This document shows positions 17,266-27,307 of a stretch of 64,000 nucleotides of DNA, in pieces. The notes under the pieces were generated by a model. That model was not told the origin of the DNA. It was given only the letters and a program-made list of their open reading frames with translations, and did no database searches. Position numbers and translations under genes: made by a program. Numbering within the stretch: position 1 is the first letter of the stretch; every line of letters starts with the position of its first letter. This DNA comes from Sulfitobacter pontiacus (GTDB lineage Bacteria > Pseudomonadota > Alphaproteobacteria > Rhodobacterales > Rhodobacteraceae). Location of the stretch: assembly GCF_040790665.1 (NCBI RefSeq), contig NZ_CP160849.1, forward strand, positions 1,637,501 through 1,701,500. Direction: 5' to 3'.

Positions 17266-18795
17266 TTACAGGTCCATCAGCAGGCGGCGTGGGTCTTCGA
17301 GCGCTTCTTTCACGCGGACGAGGAAGGTCACGGCACCTTTGCCGTCCACGATGCGGTGGTCATAGCTGAGCGCCAGATACATCATCGGACGGATCACGAC
17401 CTGACCATTGATCGCCATGGGGCGGTCTTGGATCTTGTGCATCCCGAGGATACCCGATTGTGGCGGGTTCAGGATCGGCGAGGACATCAGCGAGCCATAG
17501 ACACCACCGTTAGAGATAGTGAAAGTGCCGCCCTGCATTTCCGCCATGGACAGTTTGCCGTCGCGGGCCTTGGCCCCCAGTTCACCGATTTCCTTTTCGA
17601 TGTCGGCAAAGGACATCGCTTGCGCGTCCTTGACCACGGGCACGACCAGACCGGTGGGTGTGCCGGCTGCGATGCCCATGTTGACGTAGTTCTTGTAGAC
17701 CAAATCGGTGCCGTCGATTTCGGCATTCACTTCGGGCACTTCGTTCAGGGCGTGGATACAGGCCTTGGTGAAGAAGGACATGAAGCCGAGTTTGACGCCG
17801 TGCTTTTTCAGGAACAGGTCTTTGTATTCGTTCCGCAGGGCCATGATCTCTGTCATGTCGACCTCGTTATAGGTCGTCAGCATGGCGGCGGTGTTCTGGC
17901 TGTCTTTCAGACGTTTCGCGATGGTCTGGCGCAGACGGGTCATCTTGACGCGTTCCTCGCGGGCGGCGTCTTGGGGGGGCGATGGGGCGCGTGGCGCGGC
18001 GGCGGCAGGTTTTGCCGCGTTCTTGCCAGCGGCAACGGCCTTGGCCACGTCTTCCTTCATCACACGTCCGTCACGGCCTGTGCCGGTGACCTGATCGCGG
18101 CTGATGCCGGCTTCGGCCATGGCTTTCTTGGCGGAAGGCGCGTCTTCGACATCGCCCGAGGGCGCGTTGCCGGGGGCAGGGACCTGACCGCCCGCTTTGG
18201 GTTCAGCGGTATCATCGGCGGGTTTGCTTGCGCTGCCGCCTTCGCCCTGGCTGATCACGGCGAGCTTGCCGTTGGCCTCGACCGTGCTGCCTTCTTCGGC
18301 GATGATCTGGGTCAGCGTGCCCGATTTCGGCGCGGGCACTTCGACGCTGACCTTGTCGGTTTCCAACTCGCACAGCATTTCATCGGCTTCGACGTGGTCA
18401 CCGACGGTCTTGAACCACGTGCTGACGGTCGCCTCGGACACGGATTCGCCCAAGGTGGGGACCATGACATCGACATCATCCGCAGCGTCGCGGGGTTTCA
18501 CGTCTTCGGCACCGGCATCGACCGCTTTCGGGGCTTCGGATTTCGCCGGGGCCGCATCCCCTTCGGAGATATTGGCCAGCAGTGCGTCAACGCCGACGGT
18601 TTCGCCTTCGGCGGCGACGATGTCGGCCAGAGTGCCCGCCACGGGGGAGGGCACTTCGACGGTGACCTTATCGGTTTCCAGCTCGCAGAGCATTTCGTCA
18701 ACTGCGACGCTATCGCCGGGCTTTTTGAACCATGTTGCCACGGTCGCTTCGGTTACGGATTCACCCAAGGTAGGGACGCGTACTTCGCTTGTCAT
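17266..18795 (-). CDS. sucB: 2-oxoglutarate dehydrogenase E2, dihydrolipoyl succinyltransferase
   Basis: Core of the 2-oxoglutarate dehydrogenase complex, transferring succinyl to CoA. It is 509 residues with two lipoyl domains in tandem: lipoyl Lys43 in ETDKVTVEV and Lys148 in ETDKVSVEV. The peripheral subunit-binding domain follows ([20 protein letters not shown]), then the catalytic domain with the C-terminal SYDHRIVDG motif. Many bacterial SucB proteins have one lipoyl domain and about 400 residues. The gene begins 2 bp after the sucA stop. Confidence 0.96.
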   Translation of the reverse strand: MTSEVRVPTLGESVTEATVATWFKKPGDSVAVDEMLCELETDKVTVEVPSPVAGTLADIVAAEGETVGVDALLANISEGDAAPAKSEAPKAVDAGAEDVKPRDAADDVDVMVPTLGESVSEATVSTWFKTVGDHVEADEMLCELETDKVSVEVPAPKSGTLTQIIAEEGSTVEANGKLAVISQGEGGSASKPADDTAEPKAGGQVPAPGNAPSGDVEDAPSAKKAMAEAGISRDQVTGTGRDGRVMKEDVAKAVAAGKNAAKPAAAAPRAPSPPQDAAREERVKMTRLRQTIAKRLKDSQNTAAMLTTYNEVDMTEIMALRNEYKDLFLKKHGVKLGFMSFFTKACIHALNEVPEVNAEIDGTDLVYKNYVNMGIAAGTPTGLVVPVVKDAQAMSFADIEKEIGELGAKARDGKLSMAEMQGGTFTISNGGVYGSLMSSPILNPPQSGILGMHKIQDRPMAINGQVVIRPMMYLALSYDHRIVDGKGAVTFLVRVKEALEDPRRLLMDL

Positions 18796-18797
18796 GG

Positions 18798-21761
18798 TTA
18801 TTTTCCTTCGATGGTCAGCGCTTCGTCAACGAGGGCTGCTTGTTGTGCTTTGTGTTGGGAGGCAAGGCCGGTCGCAGGCGAGGCCGAGGTGGCGCGACCG
18901 ACATAGGTCGGACGGGTGTGGGTGGCGTCGATACGGCCCAGAACCCATTCGATATTGGGTTCGATGAAGGACCATGCCCCTTGGTTCTTGGGCTCTTCCT
19001 GACACCATACCATTTCCGCATTCTTGAAGCGTTCCAGCTCTTTCACAGCGGATTGCGCGGGGAACGGATAGAATTGTTCGAAACGCAGCAGGTAGATGTC
19101 GTCGATGCCACGGGCGTCGCGTTCTTCCAGCAGGTCGTAATAGACCTTGCCCGAACACATGACGACGCGCTTGATCTTGTCGTCCGCCGCCAATGTGGTG
19201 TCCGAGTTGCCCTGTTCCGCATCGTCCCAGAGGACGCGGTGGAAAGAGGAGCCGGTGGTGAATTCCTCGGCCTTGCTGACGGCCAGCTTGTGGCGCAGCA
19301 GGGATTTCGGCGTCATCAGCATCAGCGGCTTGCGGTAGCTGCGGTGCAGCTGGCGGCGCAGCAGGTGGAAGTAGTTCGCGGGCGTGGTGCAGTTCGCCAC
19401 GATCCAGTTGTCACCGCCGCACATGGTCAGGAAGCGTTCCAGACGCGCGGAGGAGTGTTCGGGCCCTTGCCCTTCATAGCCATGGGGCATCAGGCAGACG
19501 AGGCCGGACATGCGCAGCCATTTGCTTTCGCCCGAGGAAATGAACTGGTCGAACATGATCTGCGCGCCGTTGGCAAAGTCGCCGAACTGCGCTTCCCACA
19601 GGGTCAGCGCGTTGGGTTCCGCCAGCGAGTAGCCGTATTCAAAGCCCAGAACCGCGTATTCCGACAGCATGGAGTCGATGACTTCGTATTCTGCCTGACC
19701 TTCGCGGATGTGGTTCAGCGGGTAGTAGCGGTCTTCGTTTTCCTGGTTGATCAGGGCCGAGTGACGCTGCGAGAAGGTGCCGCGGGCGGAGTCCTGACCG
19801 GACAGGCGGACCTTGTACCCTTCGGTCAGAAGGGAGCCAAAGGCCAGCGCCTCGGCTGTGGCCCAGTCGAAGCCTTCGCCGGATTTGAACATCTCGGCCT
19901 TGGCGTCCAACAGGCGCGCCACGGTTTTATGCAGCGGGAAGCCGTCGGGTGCGGCGGTCAGGGCCTTGCCCACGTCTTCCATGGTTTCGGGCGCGATGGC
20001 GGTCTTGCCACGCTGGTATTTCTTTTCCTTGGCCTTATCGAGGTGCGACCACTTGCCATCCAGCCAATCGGCCTTGTTGGGGCGGTATTCTTTGCCGGCC
20101 TCGAATTCGGTGTTCATCTTCTCTTGGAAGGCGGCTTTCATATCCTCGATTTCGCCCTCGGGGATCAGGCCGTCTTTCACCAGCCGCTCGGTATAGAGCG
20201 TCAGCGTGGTCTTTTGCTTTTTGATCTTCTTGTACATCACCGGGTTGGTGAACATCGGCTCGTCGCCTTCGTTGTGACCAAAGCGGCGGTAGCAGATCAG
20301 GTCGATGACCACGTCTTTCTTGAACTTCTGACGGAATTCAGTGGCCACGCGCGCGGCGTGCACGACCGCTTCGGGGTCGTCGCCGTTGACGTGGAAGATC
20401 GGAGCCTCGACGACCAACGCGTTATCGGTCGGATAGGGGCTGGAGCGGCTGAAGTGCGGCGCTGTGGTGAAACCGATCTGGTTGTTCACCACGATATGCA
20501 TGGTCCCGCCGGTACGGTGCCCGCGCAGGCCCGAGAGGGCGAAACATTCGGCCACAACGCCCTGACCGGCAAAAGCGGCATCCCCGTGCAGCAGGATCGG
20601 CATCACGGATGCGCGTTCCTTGTCGTTCAGCTGGTCCTGCTTGGCGCGGACCTTGCCCAGAACAACGGGGTTTACGGCCTCAAGGTGCGAGGGGTTGGCG
20701 GTCAACGACAAGTGGACGGTGTTGCCGTCGAATTCACGGTCAGAGGACGCGCCAAGGTGATATTTCACATCGCCGGAGCCGTCGACATCATCGGGTTTAA
20801 AGCTGCCGCCCTGAAACTCGTTGAAGATCGCGCGGTAGGGTTTCTGCATGACGTTTGCCAGCACCGACAGGCGGCCACGGTGCGGCATGCCGATCACGAT
20901 GTCCTGAATGCCCAGTTGACCGCCGCGCTTGATGATCTGTTCCATCGCGGGGATCAGGCTTTCGCCTCCATCAAGGCCGAACCGCTTGGTGCCCATGTAT
21001 TTGACGTGCAGGAATTTCTCGAAGCCTTCTGCTTCTACCAACTTGTTCAGAATGGCTTTGCGGCCATTGCGGGTGAACTGGATTTCCTTGCCGTAGCCCT
21101 CGATCCGCTCTTTCAGCCACGCGGCCTGTTCGGGATCAGAGATGTGCATGTATTGCAGTGCGAAGGTGCCGCAGTAGGTGCTTTTGACGATATCGACGAT
21201 CTGTTTCATCGTCGCGATCTCGAGGCCAAGCACGTTGTCGATAAAGATCGGGCGATCCATGTCCTTGGGCCCGAACCCATAGGCGGCCGGGTCCAGTTCA
21301 GGTTGGGTGTCGCTGTCGCGCATGCCAAGCGGGTCAAGATCGGCGGCAAGGTGGCCACGGATACGGTAGGCGCGGATCAGCATCAACGCGCGGATACTGT
21401 CGAGCACGGCGCGTTGTACCTGCGCGTCAGACAGTTCGATCCCCTTGGAGGAGGCTTTTTCGGTAATCTTCTGACCGGCGGCTTTCGCTTCGGTCGGGAC
21501 GGGCCACTGGCCGGTCAATGCAGAGGTCAGATCGTCCTGCGGGACGGGGGGCCAATCACTGCGCGCCCAGGACGGGCCTGCGGCCTCTGCCTGAACATCA
21601 GCGTGGTCATCGTCCATCGCCTCGAAGAACGCCTGCCATGCGCCATCAACCGCATTGGGATCGCTGGCATAGCGGGCATACATTGCCTCTAGGTATTCGC
21701 CGTTCTGCCCCTCGAGAAAGGAGGTATCGTGGAACTGGTCGTTTTTCGGGTGGTCTGTCAT
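18798..21761 (-). CDS. sucA: 2-oxoglutarate dehydrogenase E1
   Basis: Thiamine-diphosphate-dependent decarboxylase of 2-oxoglutarate, passing succinyl to SucB. It is 987 residues. It begins with the typical [22 protein letters not shown], and has [27 protein letters not shown] for thiamine diphosphate, and [21 protein letters not shown] in the C-terminal half. I chose ATG 21761, with AGAGG seven bases upstream, over the longer open frame. It lies 76 bp downstream of sucD and 2 bp upstream of sucB. Confidence 0.97.
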   Translation of the reverse strand: MTDHPKNDQFHDTSFLEGQNGEYLEAMYARYASDPNAVDGAWQAFFEAMDDDHADVQAEAAGPSWARSDWPPVPQDDLTSALTGQWPVPTEAKAAGQKITEKASSKGIELSDAQVQRAVLDSIRALMLIRAYRIRGHLAADLDPLGMRDSDTQPELDPAAYGFGPKDMDRPIFIDNVLGLEIATMKQIVDIVKSTYCGTFALQYMHISDPEQAAWLKERIEGYGKEIQFTRNGRKAILNKLVEAEGFEKFLHVKYMGTKRFGLDGGESLIPAMEQIIKRGGQLGIQDIVIGMPHRGRLSVLANVMQKPYRAIFNEFQGGSFKPDDVDGSGDVKYHLGASSDREFDGNTVHLSLTANPSHLEAVNPVVLGKVRAKQDQLNDKERASVMPILLHGDAAFAGQGVVAECFALSGLRGHRTGGTMHIVVNNQIGFTTAPHFSRSSPYPTDNALVVEAPIFHVNGDDPEAVVHAARVATEFRQKFKKDVVIDLICYRRFGHNEGDEPMFTNPVMYKKIKKQKTTLTLYTERLVKDGLIPEGEIEDMKAAFQEKMNTEFEAGKEYRPNKADWLDGKWSHLDKAKEKKYQRGKTAIAPETMEDVGKALTAAPDGFPLHKTVARLLDAKAEMFKSGEGFDWATAEALAFGSLLTEGYKVRLSGQDSARGTFSQRHSALINQENEDRYYPLNHIREGQAEYEVIDSMLSEYAVLGFEYGYSLAEPNALTLWEAQFGDFANGAQIMFDQFISSGESKWLRMSGLVCLMPHGYEGQGPEHSSARLERFLTMCGGDNWIVANCTTPANYFHLLRRQLHRSYRKPLMLMTPKSLLRHKLAVSKAEEFTTGSSFHRVLWDDAEQGNSDTTLAADDKIKRVVMCSGKVYYDLLEERDARGIDDIYLLRFEQFYPFPAQSAVKELERFKNAEMVWCQEEPKNQGAWSFIEPNIEWVLGRIDATHTRPTYVGRATSASPATGLASQHKAQQAALVDEALTIEGK

Positions 21762-21837
21762 GGCGATACCTCTGATGAGAGCGCGACGTTTAAGTAAGAG
21801 CGGCGGGGCCTGAAAAGTCAGGCCCCACCATCTGGCG

Positions 21838-22725
21838 TTAGCCTTTGTTGATAGCTTCCTGAACAGCTTCACCCAGCGTTGCGGGACTATCCGCAACAAC
21901 GATGCCTGCTTCTTTCATAGCTGCGATCTTGGATTCCGCGTCACCTTTGCCGCCTGCGACGATCGCACCGGCGTGGCCCATACGACGGCCGGGAGGGGCT
22001 GTGCGGCCCGCGATGAAACCGGCTGTGGGCTTCCAACGGCCTTTTTTCTTCTCGTCGGCCAGGAATTGTGCGGCTTCTTCTTCGGCAGAACCGCCGATTT
22101 CACCAATCATGATGATCGACTGTGTTTCTGGATCGGCCAGGAACATCTCGAGGATATCGATATGCTCGGACCCTTTGATGGGGTCGCCGCCGATACCAAC
22201 CGCAGAGGATTGGCCGAGGCCAAGATCGGATGTCTGTTTCACAGCTTCGTACGTAAGCGTACCCGAGCGCGAGACAACCCCGCAGGTGCCGCGCTTGTGG
22301 ATGTGGCCGGGCATGATGCCGATTTTGCAGGCGTCAGGCGTGATCACGCCGGGGCAGTTTGGCCCGATCAGGCGGGATTTGGACCCTTCGAGCGCGCGCT
22401 TGACGCGCATCATGTCCAGAACAGGGATGCCTTCGGTGATGCAGATGATCAGCTCCATCTCGGCGTCGATCGCCTCGAGGATGGAATCTGCGGCGAAGGG
22501 GGGCGGCACGTAGATGACCGTGGCGTTGGCTTCGGTGACGTGACGGGCTTCGTGGACAGAGTTGAACACGGGCAGGTCAAGGTGCGTCTGGCCGCCTTTG
22601 CCGGGGGTCACACCGCCGACCATTTTGGTGCCATAGGCGATGGCCTGTTCGGTGTGGAACGTGCCCTGCGAGCCGGTGAGGCCCTGGCAGATCACTTTGG
22701 TGTTTTCGTTTACGAGTACGGCCAT
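21838..22725 (-). CDS. sucD: Succinyl-CoA ligase, alpha subunit
   Basis: Converts succinyl-CoA to succinate with formation of ATP or GTP, together with SucC. It is 295 residues. It shows the CoA-binding start [28 protein letters not shown], and the phosphorylated His251 in [12 protein letters not shown]. Unlike many genomes it does not directly follow sucC: about 1.3 kb with three small ORFs lies between them on the same strand. Confidence 0.97.
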   Translation of the reverse strand: MAVLVNENTKVICQGLTGSQGTFHTEQAIAYGTKMVGGVTPGKGGQTHLDLPVFNSVHEARHVTEANATVIYVPPPFAADSILEAIDAEMELIICITEGIPVLDMMRVKRALEGSKSRLIGPNCPGVITPDACKIGIMPGHIHKRGTCGVVSRSGTLTYEAVKQTSDLGLGQSSAVGIGGDPIKGSEHIDILEMFLADPETQSIIMIGEIGGSAEEEAAQFLADEKKKGRWKPTAGFIAGRTAPPGRRMGHAGAIVAGGKGDAESKIAAMKEAGIVVADSPATLGEAVQEAINKG

Positions 22726-22768
22726 GTTATGTGCTTTCTTCTCAAGTTCAATTCAGGTGGCGCCGGTC

Positions 22769-22990
22769 TCAGGGCGCGGTGGAAGGTGCCGCCGCCGCAA
22801 GGCGCGGCAGTCGGTATGTCAGATAGATTGCAACAGCGAACATCAGCGGGATGCCCAGTTCGCCGACTTCCTCGATGACGTAGGCCAGATCGATCTGATC
22901 TTGGCCTAGCGTGATGCCAAAGGGTTCCAGCTTGCGCGCCAGCCCGTCGGTCATCTTGTAGACGACGATGAACAGCAGCCCGATCAACAC
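22769..22990 (-). CDS. C-terminal part of an interrupted membrane protein
   Basis: A 73-codon ORF, GTG 22990, with two hydrophobic segments (LIGLLFIVVYK and GIPLMFAVAIYLTYRL) and KMTDGLARKLEPFGITL between them. No ribosome site precedes the GTG, and 22 further sense codons in the same frame (…PRATWGFIRGVAKGAAPQLA) connect it upstream to a TGA that ends the neighbouring 134-residue ORF. It therefore reads as the second half of a single protein of about 230 residues. Alternatively, removing one C from the C5 run at 23047-23051 would give a separate gene starting at ATG 23060. Confidence 0.5.
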   Translation of the reverse strand: MLIGLLFIVVYKMTDGLARKLEPFGITLGQDQIDLAYVIEEVGELGIPLMFAVAIYLTYRLPRLAAAAPSTAP

Positions 22991-23056
22991 AGCAAGCTGC
23001 GGTGCCGCGCCTTTGGCGACCCCACGGATGAAGCCCCATGTCGCGCGGGGGCAGCT

Positions 23057-23461
23057 TCATGGGGTCAGACCGGTTGCGATGATCGCCAGCAGGATGACGC
23101 CGGCAACGCCCTTTTCCATCAGGCTGACGCCATCGCTGGAAAATTGCCGCGCCTTCAGCAGTCCTTCGGTGAACGGCTTTTTATCAAGGTCCAGTTCGCG
23201 GGCTGCGAACAGGGCCATGAACACCGCAAAGTACCACCGACGCGCCACCGAACCCGCGGGCCACAGCACAAACATCAGCAAGATGCACAGGCCATAGCCA
23301 ACGACCGACAGCGTCTCGAACGGGCCGCCTTCGGCCAGCAGAGAATCCTGCATCGGCATGGGCAGCTGTGCCACGACAGCCATCATTGCGAAGACCAGAA
23401 CGGTCATCCCAAGGACGATGGCCTTGCCACCGGTGACGGTGTTTTGTGCGGTCGTGGTCAT
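23057..23461 (-). CDS. N-terminal part of a multi-pass membrane protein, cut by in-frame TGA
   Basis: A 134-residue ORF with about four hydrophobic segments (AIVLGMTVLVFAMMAVVAQL; LSVVGYGLCILLMFVLWPAG; WYFAVFMALFAARELDLDKK; GVAGVILLAIIATGL). The start overlaps the upstream gene stop as ATGA. Its TGA at 23059-23057 is followed, in the same frame, by another membrane-protein coding stretch to 22769. The ARELDLDKKPFTEG region is reminiscent of a family of roughly 230-residue bacterial inner-membrane proteins, which would need both halves. Function unknown. Confidence 0.6.
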   Translation of the reverse strand: MTTTAQNTVTGGKAIVLGMTVLVFAMMAVVAQLPMPMQDSLLAEGGPFETLSVVGYGLCILLMFVLWPAGSVARRWYFAVFMALFAARELDLDKKPFTEGLLKARQFSSDGVSLMEKGVAGVILLAIIATGLTP

Positions 23462-23991
23462 TGGCTTGCCTCGTTCAGCGGGATCAGGCGTTCGACGCGG
23501 GCAAAGGTTTCAACCCCCTGCGCCCCGTCGCGTACCCCCGATTGTACCACAGCCATGCGGTTGGGGTTCAGCATGACGGCGGCGCGATAGGTGGCCCCCG
23601 TTGTGGTGGGAAACCCTGCGGGGACATCTACGAGATCAGTCAGCTGTTCTTGAGCCAATCCGGTGGCGATCCCCTGTCGCGCAACCTGCGGTGCCGCCCC
23701 GTCAAAGGACACTTCGCAGCGGCGGTCTGTGCCCGCCGTTGCTGCCGCGCCCGTCACCGGAGACTGAGGTGCCGAGGTAAAGGGGCGCAGATCATAGAAA
23801 TCGACCCGTGCCCCGTTGCTGCCAAGCTGTTCCTGCGCTGTCCGTGCGGTCAGACGCGGGCTGAAACAATGGTCTGCAAAGGCCTGAGCGATGTCGGCTG
23901 CGCGCGTTGTCTGTGCCATAGCGTTACTGGCCGCCCCGAAAGGGACAGCCAGCGCAGCAATGGAAAAACAAAAGGCGAGACGATGCATCAT
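23458..23991 (-). CDS. Secreted protein of unknown function in the suc operon
   Basis: A 177-residue protein with a signal peptide (MMHRLAFCFSIAALAVPFGAASNAMAQ). The mature part contains an early Cys (ADHCFSPRL) and later RRCEVSFDG, which could form a disulfide, and ends in ERLIPLNEASQ. I recognise no domain. It begins 19 bp after sucC and overlaps the next membrane-protein ORF by 4 bp, so it is part of the operon. Confidence 0.72.
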   Translation of the reverse strand: MMHRLAFCFSIAALAVPFGAASNAMAQTTRAADIAQAFADHCFSPRLTARTAQEQLGSNGARVDFYDLRPFTSAPQSPVTGAAATAGTDRRCEVSFDGAAPQVARQGIATGLAQEQLTDLVDVPAGFPTTTGATYRAAVMLNPNRMAVVQSGVRDGAQGVETFARVERLIPLNEASQ

Positions 23992-24010
23992 CCAAGCTTT
24001 CCAGCCAGTT

Positions 24011-25204
24011 TTAGCCTTTGACCGCTTTCACGATCTTTTGCGCGCCATCTTTCAGGTCGTCCGCAGCGATCACGTCCAGGCCGGAGTTGTTGATGATGGC
24101 TTTGCCTTCTTCAACGTTTGTGCCTTCCAGACGGACAACCAGCGGAACCTGCAGACCGACTTCTTTCACGGCTGCCACAACGCCTTCGGCGATGACGTCA
24201 CAGCGCATGATGCCGCCGAAGATGTTGACCAGGATACCTTTGACCTGCGGGTCGGAGGTGATGATCTTGAACGCTTCGGTCACTTTCTCTTTGGTAGCAC
24301 CGCCACCCACATCAAGGAAGTTCGCGGGCTCGGCGCCGTAAAGCTTGATGATGTCCATTGTGGCCATTGCCAGACCGGCACCGTTCACCATGCAGCCGAT
24401 TTCACCGTCCAGAGCGATGTAGTTCAGGTCGTACTTGGACGCCTCGAGCTCTTTGGGGTCTTCTTCGGTGGTGTCGCGCAGATCGGCGATATCGCCGTGG
24501 CGGTACATCGCGTTGCCGTCAAAGCTGACTTTGGCGTCCAGCACTTTCAAGTCGCCGCCGTCGGTGACGATCAGCGGGTTGATTTCGAGCATTTCCATGT
24601 CTTTTTCGACGAATGCTTTGAACAGCTGACCCATCAGGGTGACGCACTGTTTGACCTGCTTGCCTTCAAGCCCCAGGGCGAAAGCAACGCGACGGCCGTG
24701 GTAGGGCTGGAAGCCCGCGGCGGGGTCAACAGAGAAGCTGATGATTTTTTCAGGTGTGGACTCGGCTACTTCTTCGATGTCCATGCCGCCCTCCGTGGAG
24801 CAGACGAACCCGATGCGCGAGGTCTGGCGATCCACCAGCAGCGCGAGGTACAATTCGGTTTCGATGCCCGAACCGTCTTCGATGTAGATGCGGTTGACCT
24901 GTTTGCCCGCGGGGCCGGTCTGGTGCGTGACCAGGGTGCGGCCCAGCATTTTCTTGGCTTCTTCGGCGGCTTCTTCAACCGATTTGGTCAGGCGTACACC
25001 GCCTTTGTCGCCAGCGTCGGCTTCTTTGAAAGAACCCTTGCCGCGGCCACCTGCGTGGATCTGTGCCTTGACGACCCAAAGAGGTCCGTCCATCTCGCCT
25101 GCGGCTGTTTTCGCTTCTTCAGCTTTCAGCACGACCCGGCCGTCGGATACTGGCGCGCCGTAGCTACGCAAAAGGGCTTTTGCCTGATATTCGTGGATGT
25201 TCAT
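24011..25204 (-). CDS. sucC: Succinyl-CoA ligase, beta subunit
   Basis: ATP-grasp subunit of succinyl-CoA synthetase. It is 397 residues. It begins with the canonical [19 protein letters not shown], then [23 protein letters not shown], and C-terminal [15 protein letters not shown]. It is the first gene of a long minus-strand TCA operon running to lpd. Two palindromes about 111-142 bp upstream probably form its operator. The ribosome site is weak, and six T residues directly precede the ATG. Confidence 0.97.
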   Translation of the reverse strand: MNIHEYQAKALLRSYGAPVSDGRVVLKAEEAKTAAGEMDGPLWVVKAQIHAGGRGKGSFKEADAGDKGGVRLTKSVEEAAEEAKKMLGRTLVTHQTGPAGKQVNRIYIEDGSGIETELYLALLVDRQTSRIGFVCSTEGGMDIEEVAESTPEKIISFSVDPAAGFQPYHGRRVAFALGLEGKQVKQCVTLMGQLFKAFVEKDMEMLEINPLIVTDGGDLKVLDAKVSFDGNAMYRHGDIADLRDTTEEDPKELEASKYDLNYIALDGEIGCMVNGAGLAMATMDIIKLYGAEPANFLDVGGGATKEKVTEAFKIITSDPQVKGILVNIFGGIMRCDVIAEGVVAAVKEVGLQVPLVVRLEGTNVEEGKAIINNSGLDVIAADDLKDGAQKIVKAVKG

Positions 25205-25313
25205 AAAAAACGGTCCCGTCTTTGTTCCAGTCTAATCGCGGTATACGATTGAGTCTTGATACTCGGTAAACAGTTTTTCGGAGAAATACAGGGTTTTCCA
25301 GATAAAAGCGACA

Positions 25314-25348
25314 TTTGTGATCACACGAATTTCGCGTGTGATCACAAA
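25314..25348. promoter_or_regulatory. Double-palindrome operator upstream of sucC
   Basis: A perfect 14-bp inverted repeat (25314-25327 with 25335-25348), each arm containing the self-complementary 10-mer TGTGATCACA at 25316-25325 and 25337-25346. The centres are 21 bp apart, two helical turns. The nearer edge is 111 bp before the sucC start. The same pair with the same spacing occurs upstream of sdhC at 31075-31105. It is probably a site for a dimeric regulator binding twice on one face of the DNA; the regulator is not identified. Confidence 0.75.
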
Positions 25349-25485
25349 ATAGCGCTAACGGTGGAAAATCTGCGGAATGTTGCCGACGCAGCGGCTGTCG
25401 CGCTCGGAAACCCCACGTTTTAAGGGCCGAACGCGACATATAGTTGTTTGTTTTGCGACCGGTCAGCCGTCGTCAAGGGGGCGTC

Positions 25486-26523
25486 TTACTTGGGAATCAG
25501 TGCCCAGTAATCGAGGTCGAGCAGGACATCGGGCAGGTATTTACCGTCTTCACCCTTCAGCTTGAACGGCTCTCCGCCTTTGGTGGCGACCAAGCGCAAG
25601 CGCAATGCGCCGACGCCGGGTTTGTCGGTATCGGCTTTGTCCAGAACCTCGGTCCAGGCGCGGATTGTGTCGCCGGATAGGCAGGGGTTCGCATGGGCCC
25701 CGCCGTTTAGCCCCACGATCATCTGCGCATTGGCCAGCCCGTTGAAAGATAGCGCCCGCGCCATAGAGATCACATGCCCGCCATAGATCAGCCGCGACCC
25801 GTCGGGGCGGGCAGAGGTGTCAAAGTGCACTTTTGCCGTGTTCTGCCACAGGCGGGTGGCCATCATATGCTCCGCCTCTTCGACGGTGACGCCATCCACG
25901 TGGTCGATCATCTCGCCCACGGAATAATCGCCCCAACGATGCGCCTCGCCCGCGAGGGTAAAGTCATAATTGCTGAAATCGAGCGTTTCGGGGATCGTCA
26001 GATCGTCAACCGTCAGCGCCTTGGGTAGATCGGGCACGACCGTTTCGGGGGCGGGGGCATCGACATCACGTTTGCGCACCATCACCCAGCGGACATACTC
26101 CAGCACTTTGGTGTCGTTCTGGTTAAAGCCAGTGGTGCGCACATAGACGACGCCGGTTTTCCCGTTCGAGTTTTGCTTGAGCCCGATCACCTCGGATTCA
26201 GACCGCAGCGTATCGCCGGGCCAGACCGGTGCCAGCCAGCGTCCCTGCGCGTAGCCAAGGTTGGCCACGGCGTTCAGCGATACATCCGGCACGGTTTTGC
26301 CGAACACGATGTGAAAGGTAATCATATCGTCCAGCGGGCTGGCAGGCAGGCCGCAGCTTTGCGCGAACTGGTCAGAGGAATAAAGCGCATGACGCGCAGG
26401 ATATAGTGCGTGGTATAATGCCCGCTCGCCATCCTTGACGGTGCGCGGGACCGCGTGGTGCAGTGTCTCGCCGACTTTATAGTCTTCGAAGAAGCGCCCT
26501 TTGTTGGTCTTTGCCTGTGCCAT
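25486..26523 (-). CDS. mch: Mesaconyl-CoA (2-methylfumaryl-CoA) hydratase, MaoC family
   Basis: Ethylmalonyl-CoA pathway enzyme that hydrates mesaconyl-CoA to beta-methylmalyl-CoA. It is 345 residues and has two MaoC-like halves: KGRFFEDYKVGETLHHAVPRT early, and the hydratase-type segment IYGGHVISMARALSFNG near residue 270. The start at 26523 matches the family N-terminus; the frame is open to 26649. It overlaps the DUF1737 stop by one base (TGATG). The neighbours DUF1737, NnrU and mcl2, and ecm/ccr elsewhere in the window, support this role over a generic MaoC function. Confidence 0.85.
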   Translation of the reverse strand: MAQAKTNKGRFFEDYKVGETLHHAVPRTVKDGERALYHALYPARHALYSSDQFAQSCGLPASPLDDMITFHIVFGKTVPDVSLNAVANLGYAQGRWLAPVWPGDTLRSESEVIGLKQNSNGKTGVVYVRTTGFNQNDTKVLEYVRWVMVRKRDVDAPAPETVVPDLPKALTVDDLTIPETLDFSNYDFTLAGEAHRWGDYSVGEMIDHVDGVTVEEAEHMMATRLWQNTAKVHFDTSARPDGSRLIYGGHVISMARALSFNGLANAQMIVGLNGGAHANPCLSGDTIRAWTEVLDKADTDKPGVGALRLRLVATKGGEPFKLKGEDGKYLPDVLLDLDYWALIPK

Positions 26524-26726
26524 CAATGCGCCCCTAGTTTGGTATCCGGCGTGTAGGTGCCTTCGACTTCCTTGGTGACGGCCTGACCGCAACGCATAAC
26601 ATTCGCCGCCGCGTCCCAAGTCTGTGTGGGGGTGCCATATAGTTCCCAACCCTTATTCAGCGCGTCGGTGACTTTGTGACAAAAGGCGGAAGTGTCCTCT
26701 TCGGACAGGAAACGATAGAGTTTCAT
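26523..26726 (-). CDS. DUF1737 protein
   Basis: A 67-residue protein, MKLYRFLSEEDTSAFCHKVTDALNKGWELYGTP at its start, with the pattern LYR…D…FC..V…L..GW.LYG.P that marks DUF1737. Function unknown. It is coupled to mch (TGATG) and follows the NnrU gene by 18 bp, within the mcl2-NnrU-DUF1737-mch cluster. Confidence 0.8.
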   Translation of the reverse strand: MKLYRFLSEEDTSAFCHKVTDALNKGWELYGTPTQTWDAAANVMRCGQAVTKEVEGTYTPDTKLGAH

Positions 26727-26744
26727 GGGGGTTCTTTCAGTAAC

Positions 26745-27302
26745 TCAGGAAAAAGGAGAGACGCCAAGCAGGGTGTGGATCGCGGTCACAACAACCAGCA
26801 TCACCAGCGTAATCACCGCAAGGCGGATATAGGTAGCTTTGCCCGCAGGGGCAGGGGGCGTCCAGCTGGGTTCGGCGCGGTTGATCAGGATCACGGAACC
26901 GACAGCCCAAGCCAGCATAGAGCCAAACAGCAGGATAGACGCGACGTCGCCGTTCACCAGCAAATGCGCGACGGCCCAGATTTTAACGGCCATCAGCTGC
27001 GGGTGGCGGGTTTTCGACGCGGGCCATGCCTTGGCCCCTTTGGCGGCGCTGGACCCGTAGACCCAGAATGCCAGCACCATCAACAGGTTGTTAAGATGTG
27101 TCAGGAAGGGCGGGGGCGTCCAGACGGGGATAAACGCGGCCCCGCGGTATCCGATAATGATCATGACTAGCGCCGCCACGATGGCGACGGCGATGATGCC
27201 TTTGCCCCGTCGGCCCATAGCTGCGCGCTGGTCCGGCATGAAGCGACGGAAATAATGGGCACCGACCCATAAGATCAGACCAAGGATCAAAAGTGCCATC
27301 AT
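26745..27302 (-). CDS. NnrU-family inner-membrane protein
   Basis: A 185-residue integral membrane protein with about five hydrophobic segments. It begins MALLILGLILWVGAHYFRRFMP and contains RHPQLMAVKIWAVAHLLVNGD, the conserved His/Asn-rich region of NnrU-type proteins. NnrU was named for a link with nitric-oxide metabolism, and related proteins act in carotenoid isomerisation. Nothing here indicates denitrification, so its job in this pathway cluster is open. It starts 5 bp after the mcl2 stop. Confidence 0.82.
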   Translation of the reverse strand: MMALLILGLILWVGAHYFRRFMPDQRAAMGRRGKGIIAVAIVAALVMIIIGYRGAAFIPVWTPPPFLTHLNNLLMVLAFWVYGSSAAKGAKAWPASKTRHPQLMAVKIWAVAHLLVNGDVASILLFGSMLAWAVGSVILINRAEPSWTPPAPAGKATYIRLAVITLVMLVVVTAIHTLLGVSPFS

Positions 27303-27307
27303 CAGGT

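Noticed and set aside
18789-21692. A 967-codon open frame on the plus strand opposite sucA, and a 585-codon one opposite sucB
   Set aside because: They mirror strong, family-matching genes on the other strand. In GC-rich DNA, codon bias on one strand leaves the antisense frame open. The translations have no recognisable domains.
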